From positions 1 to 10,057 of the forward strand of contig JALLPB010001749.1 in the NCBI GenBank assembly GCA_036939975.1: 10,057 bases of DNA, written 5' to 3'. The notes below the pieces were generated by a model. That model had not been told where the DNA came from. It saw nothing but the letters and a program-made list of their open reading frames with translations, and ran no database searches. This DNA is from Cyclostephanos tholiformis. Taxonomy: Eukaryota; Bacillariophyta; Thalassiosirophyceae; Thalassiosirales; Thalassiosiraceae. Below, in pieces: positions 1-8,335 of the stretch; the first letter of the stretch is position 1, and each line of letters begins with the position of its first letter. A program made the translations under genes and the position numbers.

Positions 1-501
1 TCAAACGCTAACAACGGCCGAAAATTCGCGGAGTTATTACGCGCGCACGAAGCTCATTAAAAAATGCGGCGTCCTGGCGCCACATAGCTGTTAAGCTGTT
101 AACTACTTGATCAGTGTCCATTACCGTAGAGTAGTACCATACTTCTACGATCTTTTTGGGGGTCATTTTCTTCCCTTATTGCAGCACTAGAATGCAACAT
201 CGCTCCACCATGGGGGTCAGCGGCTTTTTAAAATATCATTGTCCATGGCATGGGAGTGCCCGATATAATTATATCTACACCTTCCCCACATCATGGACGA
301 TGATGTGTACAAATGATATGGTCACAACCCATCTAGGGGGCGTGTAACATTTACTGCCACTACCAACATTGAGTTGTCCCATTTTTTCATGCTTCATTAT
401 AAACTATAATCCAATAAATATGACACATATTACTGTGTCCTCTTCCTCAAAATCTAGAAAACAAGCCCCACCAATGTTCAAAACGTCTTGGTTCTCGACC
501 A
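1..501. other. Left intergenic stretch, no gene seen
   Basis: I see no coding stretch with recognisable protein wording here. The only long open frame, on the plus strand at 156-347, has no domain-like composition and is probably chance. Small structures are visible: a perfect 14-nt palindrome at 262-275 (GATATAATTATATC) and an 8-bp hairpin with arms at 287-294 and 300-307 around a 5-nt loop. The first 80 bases are richer in CpG (gcgcgc, ggcgcc, gcggcg) than the rest of the window, which may mark a composition boundary. Nothing here identifies a promoter or RNA gene. Confidence 0.5.
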
Positions 502-1160
502 CTAATAGCTATCTTCGCCATCCCCATTGCTGATGCTGTTGATGATCCCCTCATCCATCACGGCTGCCCCCCCATCACTTCGAGCCAATACCAATTGGTT
601 GAACTCCTCCTGCAACATTGCACGTGCTGCCAGCACCAACTTCTTCTTTGTCAGTGCTTCTATCTGCCCAAGGGCAGTGTGGGCCATCTCAATGACATCT
701 GATTGGGCCTCCTCTAGCCTCAACTCATCCTCCTCTGTCAACTTCTCATATGAAGGTGGTGGCTTGCCTGATGTAACAATCCTCCCACACTTAGATAGCT
801 TATCCTCCTTATTCATATCAATCACCTTTGGCACCTTGTGCCAAGTAAGGAGGGTTTTTATATTGCCCGAAGTAAGCTTCGTAGTATCCCCCCCTCTCTT
901 CACAATAATATCCAATACATTAAATTCCATGCACTCCATTCATTCCCTCACCTTCTTTCCCTTCACAAGTTTCTCCCACATAACCTTACACTGCTTCAAA
1001 GTGATTCCTTTGAAAATATCATTTGAAGAGAATTCCCATTGTTCCCATCTAAAGAGATGCACGTCTCATCCATGTTGATGATACGAGATGATGCATCATC
1101 CTCAAATGCCAGCTCGTTATTAGAATTTTGATTTGCAAATCCATATTCAACCAAAAATAC
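502..1160 (-). pseudogene. Decayed DDE-type transposase remnant (first-Asp motif joined to C-terminal tail)
   Basis: Two coding-like pieces lie head to tail on the minus strand. The upstream piece, about 1160-1047, reads a run ending in IINMDETCISLDG, the form expected around the first catalytic Asp of a DDE transposase (Asp codon 1068-1070). Within about 10 codons the reading changes frame to WEFSSNDIFKGITLKQ, followed by MWEKLV and KKVRE, a TGA at 940-942, then 145 codons to the TAG at 502-504. The tail holds a helix-rich stretch with LLTWHKVPK, KPPPSYEKLTEEDE and HTALGQ. In transposon proteins I recall from diatoms, this kind of tail follows the whole catalytic core. Here the roughly 200 residues expected between the first Asp and the tail are missing, so an internal deletion is likely. 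A frameshift near 1047 and the stop at 940 also break it. The family is not named with certainty; the DDE reading rests mainly on the MDET..SLDG motif. It is on the same strand as the piggyBac copy but does not resemble it. Confidence 0.55.
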
Positions 1161-1577
1161 GGTATGTCATCCACCTCACATGTTGGTCCTCAGCACAGTT
1201 TAATTTCATCACGTCCATCATTTCCTTGGCTGTATCTCACAGAAGATGATCAAGTAGCTTTCCCACGTCGGGTGACGACATCCCCATCATTTTTCAAGAG
1301 TAAAAATCAATTAGGGGTGCTAGTGATGTGACTGTCAGGTCAAGCTCTATATACATGTAAACTTTATTGGGACATATTAACTAGTTATGCTGTCCTTTAG
1401 AGTATTATACTACATCTGATGTATTTAGAGGAGAGCATTGTCTTAAACACCCTGTTGCAAAACTTGGGTTAATCTCATAGAGTTTTGTAGTCCAAACTGC
1501 TCTGCCACACCTTTGACTCCATTGGTATTGTTTAGTCTGGGCACAGAATCTGATGCTGCCAACAATATACAAAGATC
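1161..1577. other. Spacer between transposase remnant and tandem array
   Basis: No recognisable gene. Some bases just above 1160 may be further frameshifted N-terminal sequence of the remnant at 502-1160. A 74-codon open frame on the minus strand (1405-1629) runs into the repeat array and has no motif I recognise, so I read it as chance. The stretch contains several TTAA tetramers (for example near 1377 and 1469), but none sits beside a convincing terminal inverted repeat. Confidence 0.4.
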
Positions 1578-2095
1578 TGGCTGCATCACTTTTGGCATAC
1601 AAAAATATTTCCACCAAAAAGTATGACATATTAATTCCTACTTGACCTAATTTTTTGTATGATTATTGCTGCTAGCATCATGTGGTGTTGCAGGTGGCAT
1701 CATTATTGGCATACAACATTATTTCCATGAAAAATTATGACGTACAGATTCCTATGAGAGGATTATCTTTTTGTATGACTATTGCTGCTAGCATCATGTG
1801 GTGTTGCTGGTGGCATCATATTTGTCACACAAAATTATTTTCACAAAAAAGTATCACATACCTATGTCATGTTTTGTTTTTGTATGGATATCACTGGTAG
1901 CAATTTAAGGTGATGTTGGTAGCATCACTTTTGGTATACAGAACTAATTCTGCAAAAGGGTATGTCATACCAATTTCTATGTGATTCCGGCTTTTTGTAT
2001 GACTGTCTTTGCTAGCATCATATGGTGATGCTGTTGGCATCATTTTTGCCATACAAATATATTCCCAAAAAACTGTATGACTTATTTATTCTCCA
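1578..2095. repeat. Diverged tandem repeat array, ~114-bp period, 4 copies plus partial fifth
   Basis: The same series of landmarks recurs. Each unit begins with a GCATCA block followed by a TTTGGCATACAAA-like stretch, then a CAAAAAGTATGACATA-like stretch, then TTTTTGTATGA, then GCTAGCATCATGTGGTG. The GCATCA landmark is at 1583, 1697, 1813, 1922 and 2037, giving spacings of 114, 116, 109 and 115 bp, and the last unit breaks off near 2095. Copies differ by many substitutions and small indels, so the array is old. TTTTTGTATGA and GCTAGCATCAT are the best preserved parts in most units. Fragments of the motif (ctagcaacat, accagcatcat) may continue to about 2150. It could be a minisatellite, a subterminal repeat of the neighbouring transposon, or a tandemly multiplied MITE-like unit. 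The sequence alone does not decide. Confidence 0.85.
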
Positions 2096-2233
2096 TAGAA
2101 ATAGTCATTTGTCTGCTACTAGCAACATATTCTCATCTACCAGCATCATAAATCACTTACTACCATGGTAAGCATAGGAATTCTGTAGACTCCTCTTCTC
2201 CCTAACAATTAATGCTACTACTATTTAATCTAA

Positions 2234-4506
2234 TCAACCATACCCATCTCTCTTGCCACGTAAGACCTCACCCCGAATCATATTCTCCAATTGTGACAAT
2301 TGATCAAGCATGACAAGCTTGTAATGTTTTTGCCGCTTTTCAAGCATAGATGCATGAAAATTTATGTGTCTTTTTCATGATATTGATGTGCTCCCTCAAA
2401 AGTTCCAAGTTACCTGAACATAACCTTGACTTTTTTCCTCTGCGTGGTTTCTTCTCTTCGTTGTAATGCTCATATGCTACCCTAATTATATAGTCCATGC
2501 ACTTCACTATTGAAGATTCATTACTCCCACACCTGTGTTTGTTCTTTTGGGTGGCTCCATGCATTCTCTTGTCACCTGGATACATATGGTTTGCTGCCTT
2601 GTACTGTACCATTTGCAGTGATAGCTTCTGTTTGAATTTTATAGAGGATACAGGCATCACTCTCCAATTTGGATCGACACCTCCCTCACTGCATTGAACA
2701 TAGATGTTATAAGCTGTGCTCATGGCAATTGCCTTAGCATGTCTTGTCGGTGCATGCCACCACTTCCAACAGCGATAGTCAATATTATATCCAAGTATTG
2801 TCTGGTCTGTTTTGTCAACTGCACTGTACATCTTGAGGTAGGTTTCATGCGGTTGATTCATCTCAATTGCCCATGTCCTCTTGTTGCTTCCTCTTCCCTT
2901 GTTCCTCTCACATACATATAGCTCAATCTCAGAGAGTGCATTGACTGAAGATATGTAAGTCCCATCAGTGAACTGAAAGGAGCAATGAGTTAGGGTATAA
3001 GCCTTTTTGTCAGACCTTGGATCCCCCTGGACATGTCTTACAGCAATCATGGGCTGTTCAAATCTTGCCACCTTGCTTCTCTCATTGACAGGGGCTCCCT
3101 TGATGTGGTTGAAATACTTCTTATCAACCTGTTTTGGCAAACCACTCATGTCAACAAGTCATTGTTCCTTTCCACCCTCATTCTCAAAATAAGTTTGCCA
3201 CTATATCTCCGCCAAAGAAGTTATCCATTTCAACATGAGGTGGCTCTCCAAAGATCTGTTTCCTCTTGTCCTGAGGGAGCTGTGGGTTGCCTTTCACTAA
3301 GGTAGTAATTAGCTCCACCATTCTCTTCACTTCTGTGGGACCCGTAGCAGTCCAGGGTTCACCTACATTTGTGCCTAGGTGAATATGCATAGATATACCT
3401 CTGTTGTGAATCAAGCAACAAAACATGTTGCCCACCCTTATCTGCCTTTCTGTTCAGTAGACAGCTCTTCACATTGAAATAACTTGAATTTGCTCAAGTA
3501 GTTTCATCCAAAGTCATATCCTTCCCAGCCATTTTAATCAACATATTCATATTGTGCGTCATTGCATCCCATACATGCCGATACTTCTGGGTTAGATTGT
3601 AGTCCTTGTCACCACATTTAGTCTCTGTGAAATATTGATTCAATTTCAAGCAGGCTTTAAGGTCTATCCAATGTCAAAATGCATTGACTCAGCTATCTCA
3701 TGGCCAAAGGTGTTTGACTGATTAACCATCCACAACTCAGCAATATTGTTGTTCAGATTACGAGAAATGATTCCATCCCAAACAAGAAGCTCTTCCTTGG
3801 TGCAGTTCCTGGATTGAGGTCCCCTTGTTCCACCCCGATCCTTGACACCAACAGCATACAGGCTGGTGCACCTTGCAACTTCCTTGTAGAAACCCATCCT
3901 AGGATCATCCACTATTGGCAGTAATAACAGATGTAAGAACAGAGCATCACATTCTTCCATGCATTCTCTGCTCAGGCCTATCTTCTGCAAATAGTCATGG
4001 TCCAACTTCACATCCCGATCTTCAAGGAACATCTTCTCTATAGTAGTACCTACTCTATGATTTGATGGGTTTGGGTAGAATAATTCATAACCACCTGCTT
4101 CATGTTTTCCTGTTGCAGGATTTATTGGTATCACTGTGGCTCCAGACGGCATTCCATTATGGAGATAGTGAACGTTCTTTGAATGAAACACCGCACAGTA
4201 TGTATAGTTACTCCAATTACCAGGATTGTCAACTTCATCAAAAGGAATCTCCCCTTTTTGACCTGAACAGATGGTGTTTCTATTTCTGTGGTGGTTGTGG
4301 AGGAAACCATCCTTCTGGTGCACCATATAGGTTACAACTACTACTACCCTGTGGCTCAATTGTCCCTGATTTGCATAGAACAGCAGTATTCTCATCACAC
4401 TCAACCTTGTGCTCTATAAAATATCCATCTTCATTGTATCATTCATGTTCAACATCAAGCATACCCTCTACAAAAGAGTGTGCAATATCATACCCCTCAC
4501 CATCAC
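2234..4506 (-). pseudogene. piggyBac-type DDE transposase, catalytic part (broken)
   Basis: This is the catalytic portion of a cut-and-paste transposase of the piggyBac / DDE_Tnp_1_7 family, which excises and inserts DNA at TTAA in the nucleus. It reads from an APEGWFPP segment (about 4310), across a frameshift to IPFDEVDNPGNWSNYTY (about 4240-4190) and SRNLNNNIAELWM (about 3750). The first catalytic Asp lies in TLDETT (codon 3506-3508), the second in MDNFFGGD (codon 3223-3225), and the third pair in VDKTDQ (codons 2814-2816 and 2805-2807). The family landmark KWWHAPTRHAKAIAM follows. The matching residues of Trichoplusia piggyBac are D268, D346, D447 and D450. A Cys-containing C-terminus (KHRCGSNE, SRLCSG, KFSC) follows, and another frame continues coding-like to a TGA at 2234. 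The copy is dead: frameshifts near 4285, 3668, 3365 and 3187, and TGA codons at 4439-4441, 3494-3496 (just after the first Asp motif) and 3159-3161. Confidence in the family is high. Confidence 0.88.
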
Positions 4507-5640
4507 TTTATCATTATTGTCTTCCCGATCAAGAACTTTGATTATTTCATCATGTGTTTTGCATGCAGCTGTCTGATTTGTTTGTAGGCTTTCATCATCA
4601 ATCACTTCATCACCATCCTCCCCAAAACTATTTCCTCTGGTTAACAGACTACTTGAGACACCACCATGAGAATATCCAGTTTTAAAAACTCCTCAAAGAA
4701 GAACAACATCAATGGAGATTCCTGGTGGATCATATTTCCATTTCCTACCAGCTTTTGATGTCTCTTAGGTTTCATAGCAGCTTTTGCCTCTTCATCTTTC
4801 TTTCTTTTGCTGCGCCCCAATCTCCACTTCTTGCAATGTCCACAACATTTGTCTTTAACGGGATTGTGCACAAAACAATTTTCACAAATCCACATCCCTC
4901 GAAGTATGTCACCCTCAACTATAGGTGGAGGCACAGGAACCACATCACCATCTCCTAATGGCATTGGTGTGCACGTGATGCTATCTTTTGCATTATTTTC
5001 TTCATGGACTGATAGAATTCTTTGACGTTCATTCATTCTATGGGTATATTCCTCCAAGGTACCCAACTTTGGTGCTTTCTCTGTACCAGAGAACATATTT
5101 CTACAAGAATATGGGTCATTTACTGGAACAGTAGTAATCTGATCCCATGCTCTTCATCTTTCTGAGGAGTTTCATAATTTATATCACCACCAGCCTCATC
5201 ACGCATAAGTGCTCTCTTTTGATATGTGAAATCTGGAGGAGGTAAGACGTTGGGTAACTCTTCAGCCTCCGATGGAGACATAGCTGTTTTTACTGTCTTC
5301 GTTTTACAAGAATTCTCTACTGCATCAGCAATAATAGTGTTCCTTGGTGCAATATCATCTCCACCTTCATCAATGTTTATGTCTGCCCAAACATTGTCAT
5401 CCTCTTGTGAATATGAAATATTATCATCATTGGCTGGCGAGTCATTTTTCTCAATGGTGCCAAATTGACAACATTGGTGACAGCTATAGTTGAGTTTTCC
5501 ACCAAGTCTTGATGCCAAGCAGGAAATCCATCACTGTTCACTGACTTGCGTATGAATCAAACTATTTGGACTCTGAGGTGTTGGTACAAATCCTCATAAC
5601 ACTTCACCAAATTCAATATGGTGGTTTCTTGTGAAAGGAG
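4507..5640 (-). pseudogene. N-terminal region of the piggyBac-type protein: acidic linker plus zinc finger (broken)
   Basis: This reads directly into the catalytic part at 4506, so I take it as the N-terminal half of the same transposase gene. From the upstream side it gives TTILNLVKCYEDLYQH (about 5630-5580), a TGA at 5557-5559, SVNSDGFPAWHQDLVENS (about 5545), an acidic stretch with EDDNVWADINIDEGGDD (about 5420-5350), LPPPDFTYQKRALMRDEAGG (about 5240-5180), SGTEKAPKLGTLEEYTHR (about 5090-5040), and a RanBP2-type zinc finger at 4833-4892. The finger is followed by a basic run (GRSKRKKDEEAKAAMKPKR), a possible nuclear localisation signal. An acidic linker with DGDEVIDDESLQ follows near 4610. 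Frame changes fall near 5450, 5143, 4735 and 4505, and a TGA lies at 4693-4695. The frame-change places are approximate. That this belongs to the transposase gene is inferred from continuity. Confidence 0.65.
4833..4892 (-). other. RanBP2-type zinc finger motif within the transposase N-terminus
   Basis: The translated motif is W-I-C-E-N-C followed by ten residues and then C-G-H-C. This gives W-x-C-x2-C-x3-N-x6-C-x2-C, the RanBP2-type (zf-RanBP, PF00641-like) pattern with the tryptophan before the first Cys and the Asn four residues after the second. Both Cys pairs are intact. Family members bind ubiquitin, Ran or single-stranded RNA; which of these, if any, applies here is unknown. It sits 5' of the catalytic domain, whereas canonical piggyBac proteins carry their Cys-rich zinc-binding domain at the C-terminus. 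The KW and basic residues just after it suggest nucleic-acid contact (inference). Confidence 0.75.
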
Positions 5641-6132
5641 TCTTTCCTGACAACATGGTTCACATCGGTCGATACTTTGTTTAGCTTGTAATTTCTTGGA
5701 GGGGGGAATTCAATGGCAGAGTAATGTTTATCCCAATTGTTCAATAGGTCTTCTTGAAGGTCAACTAGTATTGCAGCATCTATGCTCTCTAACTGACTAA
5801 CATGAGTCTTTTTCAAGAGCTGATGAGAATTGATAGTCATCATCCGGTTGCTCAGTGGTACAGAAAAGTTGAGCCGTTAAAAATTCCTTGTCAACTTGAT
5901 TGTTATAATAGCCTTGAAGCCATGTTAGTGATGGAAAAACACCATAGTCACCACTGTTATTCAGAGGAACATAAATGATCTTGTCATTTCCACAAGAGCA
6001 TTCATTTTCTGATGACTGAAGAAGACACAATGTGGTGCAATCCAGCCGAAACAACAAACCATTCTCAGCACCAAAGGGTGGGTACATCATTGCCAGAGAC
6101 ACACACTTGTCAATGTTCTTTGAAAATGTTGT
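5613..6132 (-). pseudogene. Unrecognised Cys-containing segment between peptidase and transposase
   Basis: Two overlapping open frames on the minus strand (6132-5797 and 5843-5613) appear to be one protein split by a single frameshift near 5815. The upstream piece contains SLAMMYPPFGAENGLLFRLDCTT, then CSCGNDKIIYVPLNNSGDYG with a Cys cluster, then LTWLQGYYNNQVDKEFL. The downstream piece contains SQLESIDAAILVDLQEDLLNNWDKHYS and VSTDVNHVVRKDSF. It then changes frame near 5632 into the transposase N-terminal region. I do not recognise a named domain. The sharp amino-acid wording, the absence of other stops and the continuity make real ancestral coding likely. It could be the start of the transposase protein, with ATG codons at the MM pair near 6090, or a separate small protein. 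It is not part of the C48 domain, because stops lie between them. Confidence 0.5.
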
Positions 6133-6246
6133 TCATTTGTTTTCATTGGGGGGCTAGGATGGCTGGTATTTTCGGATCAGCCTCCTCAAAGGACAAACCA
6201 CAGATTTGTCCTTATTATTGTCATCAATTCCGGTTTTGACTGTTTG

Positions 6247-7424
6247 TTAATTGTTATGTAGGAGCTGCCTCTTCTTCTTGTGAATATGAATCCTCAGGTC
6301 AGTATGACATGAATTTAACAAATATTCCCATTCGTTCATGACAGTGTTCCTGATGTTGCTTGATCAATAAATATTGTTGGCTGTTTCAACATCAATATGC
6401 CAATACAATTCCATCAGCTTTAAACAATTGGGCCACAGTTAAAGCTGTCAGTTTGATCAACGAAGTGTCCCCTCTCAAGCTGCCATTTATACTTATCAAT
6501 TATCATGTAATAGCAGTTGATCATAGCTCTTGGACACCTAGAATTGTCTATCATAGTTGCTTGAGAAGTGTCTGGGATGTACTGGACACCAATATGTCCC
6601 TCCCACATGACCAGCATGCATTTGGTTAACAAGGTTGAAATATGATCAGTCCAGTGTGTTAATCCCCATTGAAGCCCATCATAAATGGTGATTGTCTTCA
6701 ATTTAATTACAACTTCTGCAACTGAATAATGGTCAGAAGAATGGACCAAAGTCACAATGCACTTGTGGCTCTTGTGCAATCGGCTTTTCATTTGGAAATA
6801 TGATGGGCAACAGGAATAGAGTGTCATGGCTTTCTTTTTTTCTTCCCTTCTTTCCTTGAACAGAATGGGAGTAATGCGCAAGAATGGAAGCAAATGAATC
6901 ATGAATTGGTAATCCACATAATGATTACCTGAGCAGATGCAATTGTTGAATGCTGAATCACCTACTTCTAACTTCAGAACATGGTCACCAAATGGGCAAC
7001 ATTGAGCACAGATCAGCCAAGGAAAGAAAAACTTATAATCGGAGTACCTGCCACCAATATCTTTGGGATGAATCCTCATTAGGTCTTTCCTACCTTGAGC
7101 ATCTTTGAGGGTAATGGTATTTGTTCTTTCTTTACTTGTTTTGGATTTGTCACCATCAGTTGATGAAGACCTGAGTATCATTCCTTCATTTTTACCAAAA
7201 GGGCTTTCTCCATGGGGCTGAAATTGTCTTAGAATGGTGGTAGCATTAGCCTGATCATCAGTTGTTGATGAAAGTGTGGATGTAGAACCACTGCTGGTGG
7301 TAGAAAATACCAATGAGGAGCTGTCACCAGATGCATCTGCATTCTTCATTATAACTTCCTTGCTATCGGGAAATGAATCTTCCTTTTCATATTTGGCTGA
7401 ATCAAGATTAATGCTGATGTTCAT
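6247..7424 (-). pseudogene. Ulp1/SENP-like C48 cysteine peptidase (broken after the catalytic Cys)
   Basis: The peptidase should cleave SUMO-like modifiers or isopeptide bonds (C48 family, adenain-like fold). The ATG at 7422-7424 gives 334 codons; a TTG three codons earlier is possible but weaker. Residues 1-110 are Ser/Thr-rich and low in complexity, like a disordered tail. Residues 125-200 are Cys- and aromatic-rich. The catalytic pattern follows: His in DHYSVAEVV (codon 6729-6731), Asp in ITIYDGL (6678-6680), Gln in VDQTDSFNCGP (6453-6455) and Cys (6435-6437), with Gln six residues before Cys as in Ulp1. Four residues past Cys the frame hits TAA at 6420-6422. A one-base shift restores LKLMELYWHIDVE, then TGA at 6364-6366, NEWEYLLNSCHTDLRIHIHKKK, and TAA at 6247-6249. 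Such peptidases are known as passengers in some eukaryotic transposons, for example plant Mutator-like and CACTA elements. Here it lies upstream of a piggyBac transposase on the same strand. Confidence 0.72.
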
Positions 7425-7433
7425 TGAATTCAA

Positions 7434-7620
7434 TTAAGATGATGCCTTTACATCCATCGAACAAACATTGCCACTGCCACGGTTGGACCAATCACCAGAT
7501 TTGTTTGTTGGTGAGTGGGATGGGTTCCTCATGCTCAATATGGGGGGACTCAACTTCAGAAGGCATCACTATATGTTTTACTGACATGCCAGGGGTTCTT
7601 GGGATGAAAAACACCAATGG
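7434..7620 (-). pseudogene. Possible frameshifted N-terminal extension of the peptidase gene
   Basis: Upstream of the peptidase ATG the minus strand stays coding-like in two frames. One reads PGMSVKHIVMPSEVESPHIE and EEPIPLTNKQIW (about 7593-7495) and ends at a TGA at 7492-7494. The other reads SGDWSNRGSGNVCSMDVKASS (about 7503-7437) and ends at a TAA at 7434-7436, immediately before the peptidase frame. Joined by one frameshift near 7500 and one stop, these would lengthen the peptidase N-terminus. Composition supports it modestly, and no domain is visible. Sequence in the same frame continues upstream with several stops to about 8018 (for example GFGQFPSYKFLVPFNDN near 7670), but support fades there. 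Confidence 0.3.
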
Positions 7621-7640
7621 TTAGGCAGTAGCAGTTGCCC

Positions 7641-8335
7641 AAGAATGGAGTTATTGGTTGATGTTGTCATTGAAAGGGACCAAAAATTTGTAACTTGGAA
7701 ATTGCCCAAACCCAGATGGTCAAATCAGGCCAACCAAGGAGTTGACCACCACCAGATTATACCAGATGATGGATTGCCTCCTGAATGAATCAATGGTATG
7801 GTTACAGTGGCGGCGGGGGGTTATTGATGGCATTTGAAAATTTTTGAATATGGGTGGCGGGAAGTGTTGCTGCTAGGGTGGTAAAACTGATGAGGGGAAA
7901 ATCAATGGTTCTTGGTCAAAACAAGGACCTAATGGGGCAAACCGCACACCTGTGGAAAGCTGAGAGCAAGTTCTACAGATTTTGTATGGAGGGGGGATAA
8001 GGGTTTTACTGTGAAATCATATGAAATTCATACTTAAAGTTAAAAATATTGCTCGTGGCATCATTTTTGGCCTCTGCCCAGACTAAATGATAATGCACAC
8101 CTAATAGTATTAGGTCTCATCTACATGTGGATATACGTTTTGTGCTGATCAGACCAATAGTTGTCAATAGTGGTATTGTTTGCTGCCAGGTCCTGAAAAA
8201 TGGTATTATTTAATTTACAAGACCTGATTTACAAAACTTAAAATAAGTAGATGCTGGTACAAGGTCTACATAGGTTTAAGCTCTAAATGGCTGATTGATT
8301 CAATTCTATTAAAAGTAATGCTGTTAGTTCATGCT
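7641..8335. other. Spacer right of the element, no convincing gene
   Basis: On the minus strand the frame that contains the possible extension at 7495-7593 continues here with a handful of stops spread over about 390 bases. It has proline-rich and aromatic pieces, but stop spacing is close to chance. A pyrimidine-rich tract followed by TTTCACAG on the minus strand near 8010 resembles a splice acceptor and would fit an intron upstream of the peptidase gene, but nothing confirms it. The plus strand shows G-rich and TGG/TGA-rich texture. No RNA gene or repeat array is visible. Confidence 0.35.

Larger units (their letters stand above)
2234..7620 (-). mobile_element. Degenerate piggyBac-type element with an associated C48-type peptidase
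   Basis: Coding-like sequence on one strand runs almost without gap from about 7620 down to 2234. In transcription order it includes a C48 (Ulp1-like) peptidase, a Cys-containing segment, an acidic linker with a RanBP2-type zinc finger, and a piggyBac-type DDE transposase. The shared strand, the tight packing and the similar degree of decay suggest one insertion, though two independent insertions cannot be excluded. Several stops in all useful frames cluster at 6133-6366, so two genes rather than one fusion is the simpler reading. I looked for TTAA-flanked terminal inverted repeats outside both ends and found none, so the limits given are those of the coding remains and not of the element. 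Frameshifts near 7500, 6423, 5815, 5632, 5450, 5143, 4735, 4505, 4285, 3668, 3365 and 3187 show it is no longer functional. Confidence 0.55.

Noticed and set aside
527..1078. 183-codon open frame on the plus strand.
   Set aside because: It is the opposite-strand shadow of the transposase tail at 502-939, which has the recognisable protein wording.
1578..2095. CRISPR-like array reading of the repeats.
   Set aside because: Units are about 114 bp, diverged along their whole length, with no short identical repeat and unique-spacer pattern, and the context is eukaryotic.
4062..4541. 159-codon plus-strand frame over the transposase N-terminal part.
   Set aside because: Antisense shadow; the minus strand carries the DEVDNPGNW and related family motifs.
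6133..6366. A single fused peptidase-transposase protein.
   Set aside because: Stops at 6364, 6247, 6154 and 6133 in the otherwise best frame cluster in this one gap, which fits an intergenic or tail region better than a fusion, although decay could mimic it.
1535..8089. A 13-nt inverted match (TTTAGTCTGGGCA near 1540, its complement near 8075) flanking the whole element, as possible terminal inverted repeats.
   Set aside because: A 13-nt inverted match somewhere in 10 kb is about what chance gives, the ends are not at TTAA, and the flanking bases do not extend the match cleanly.
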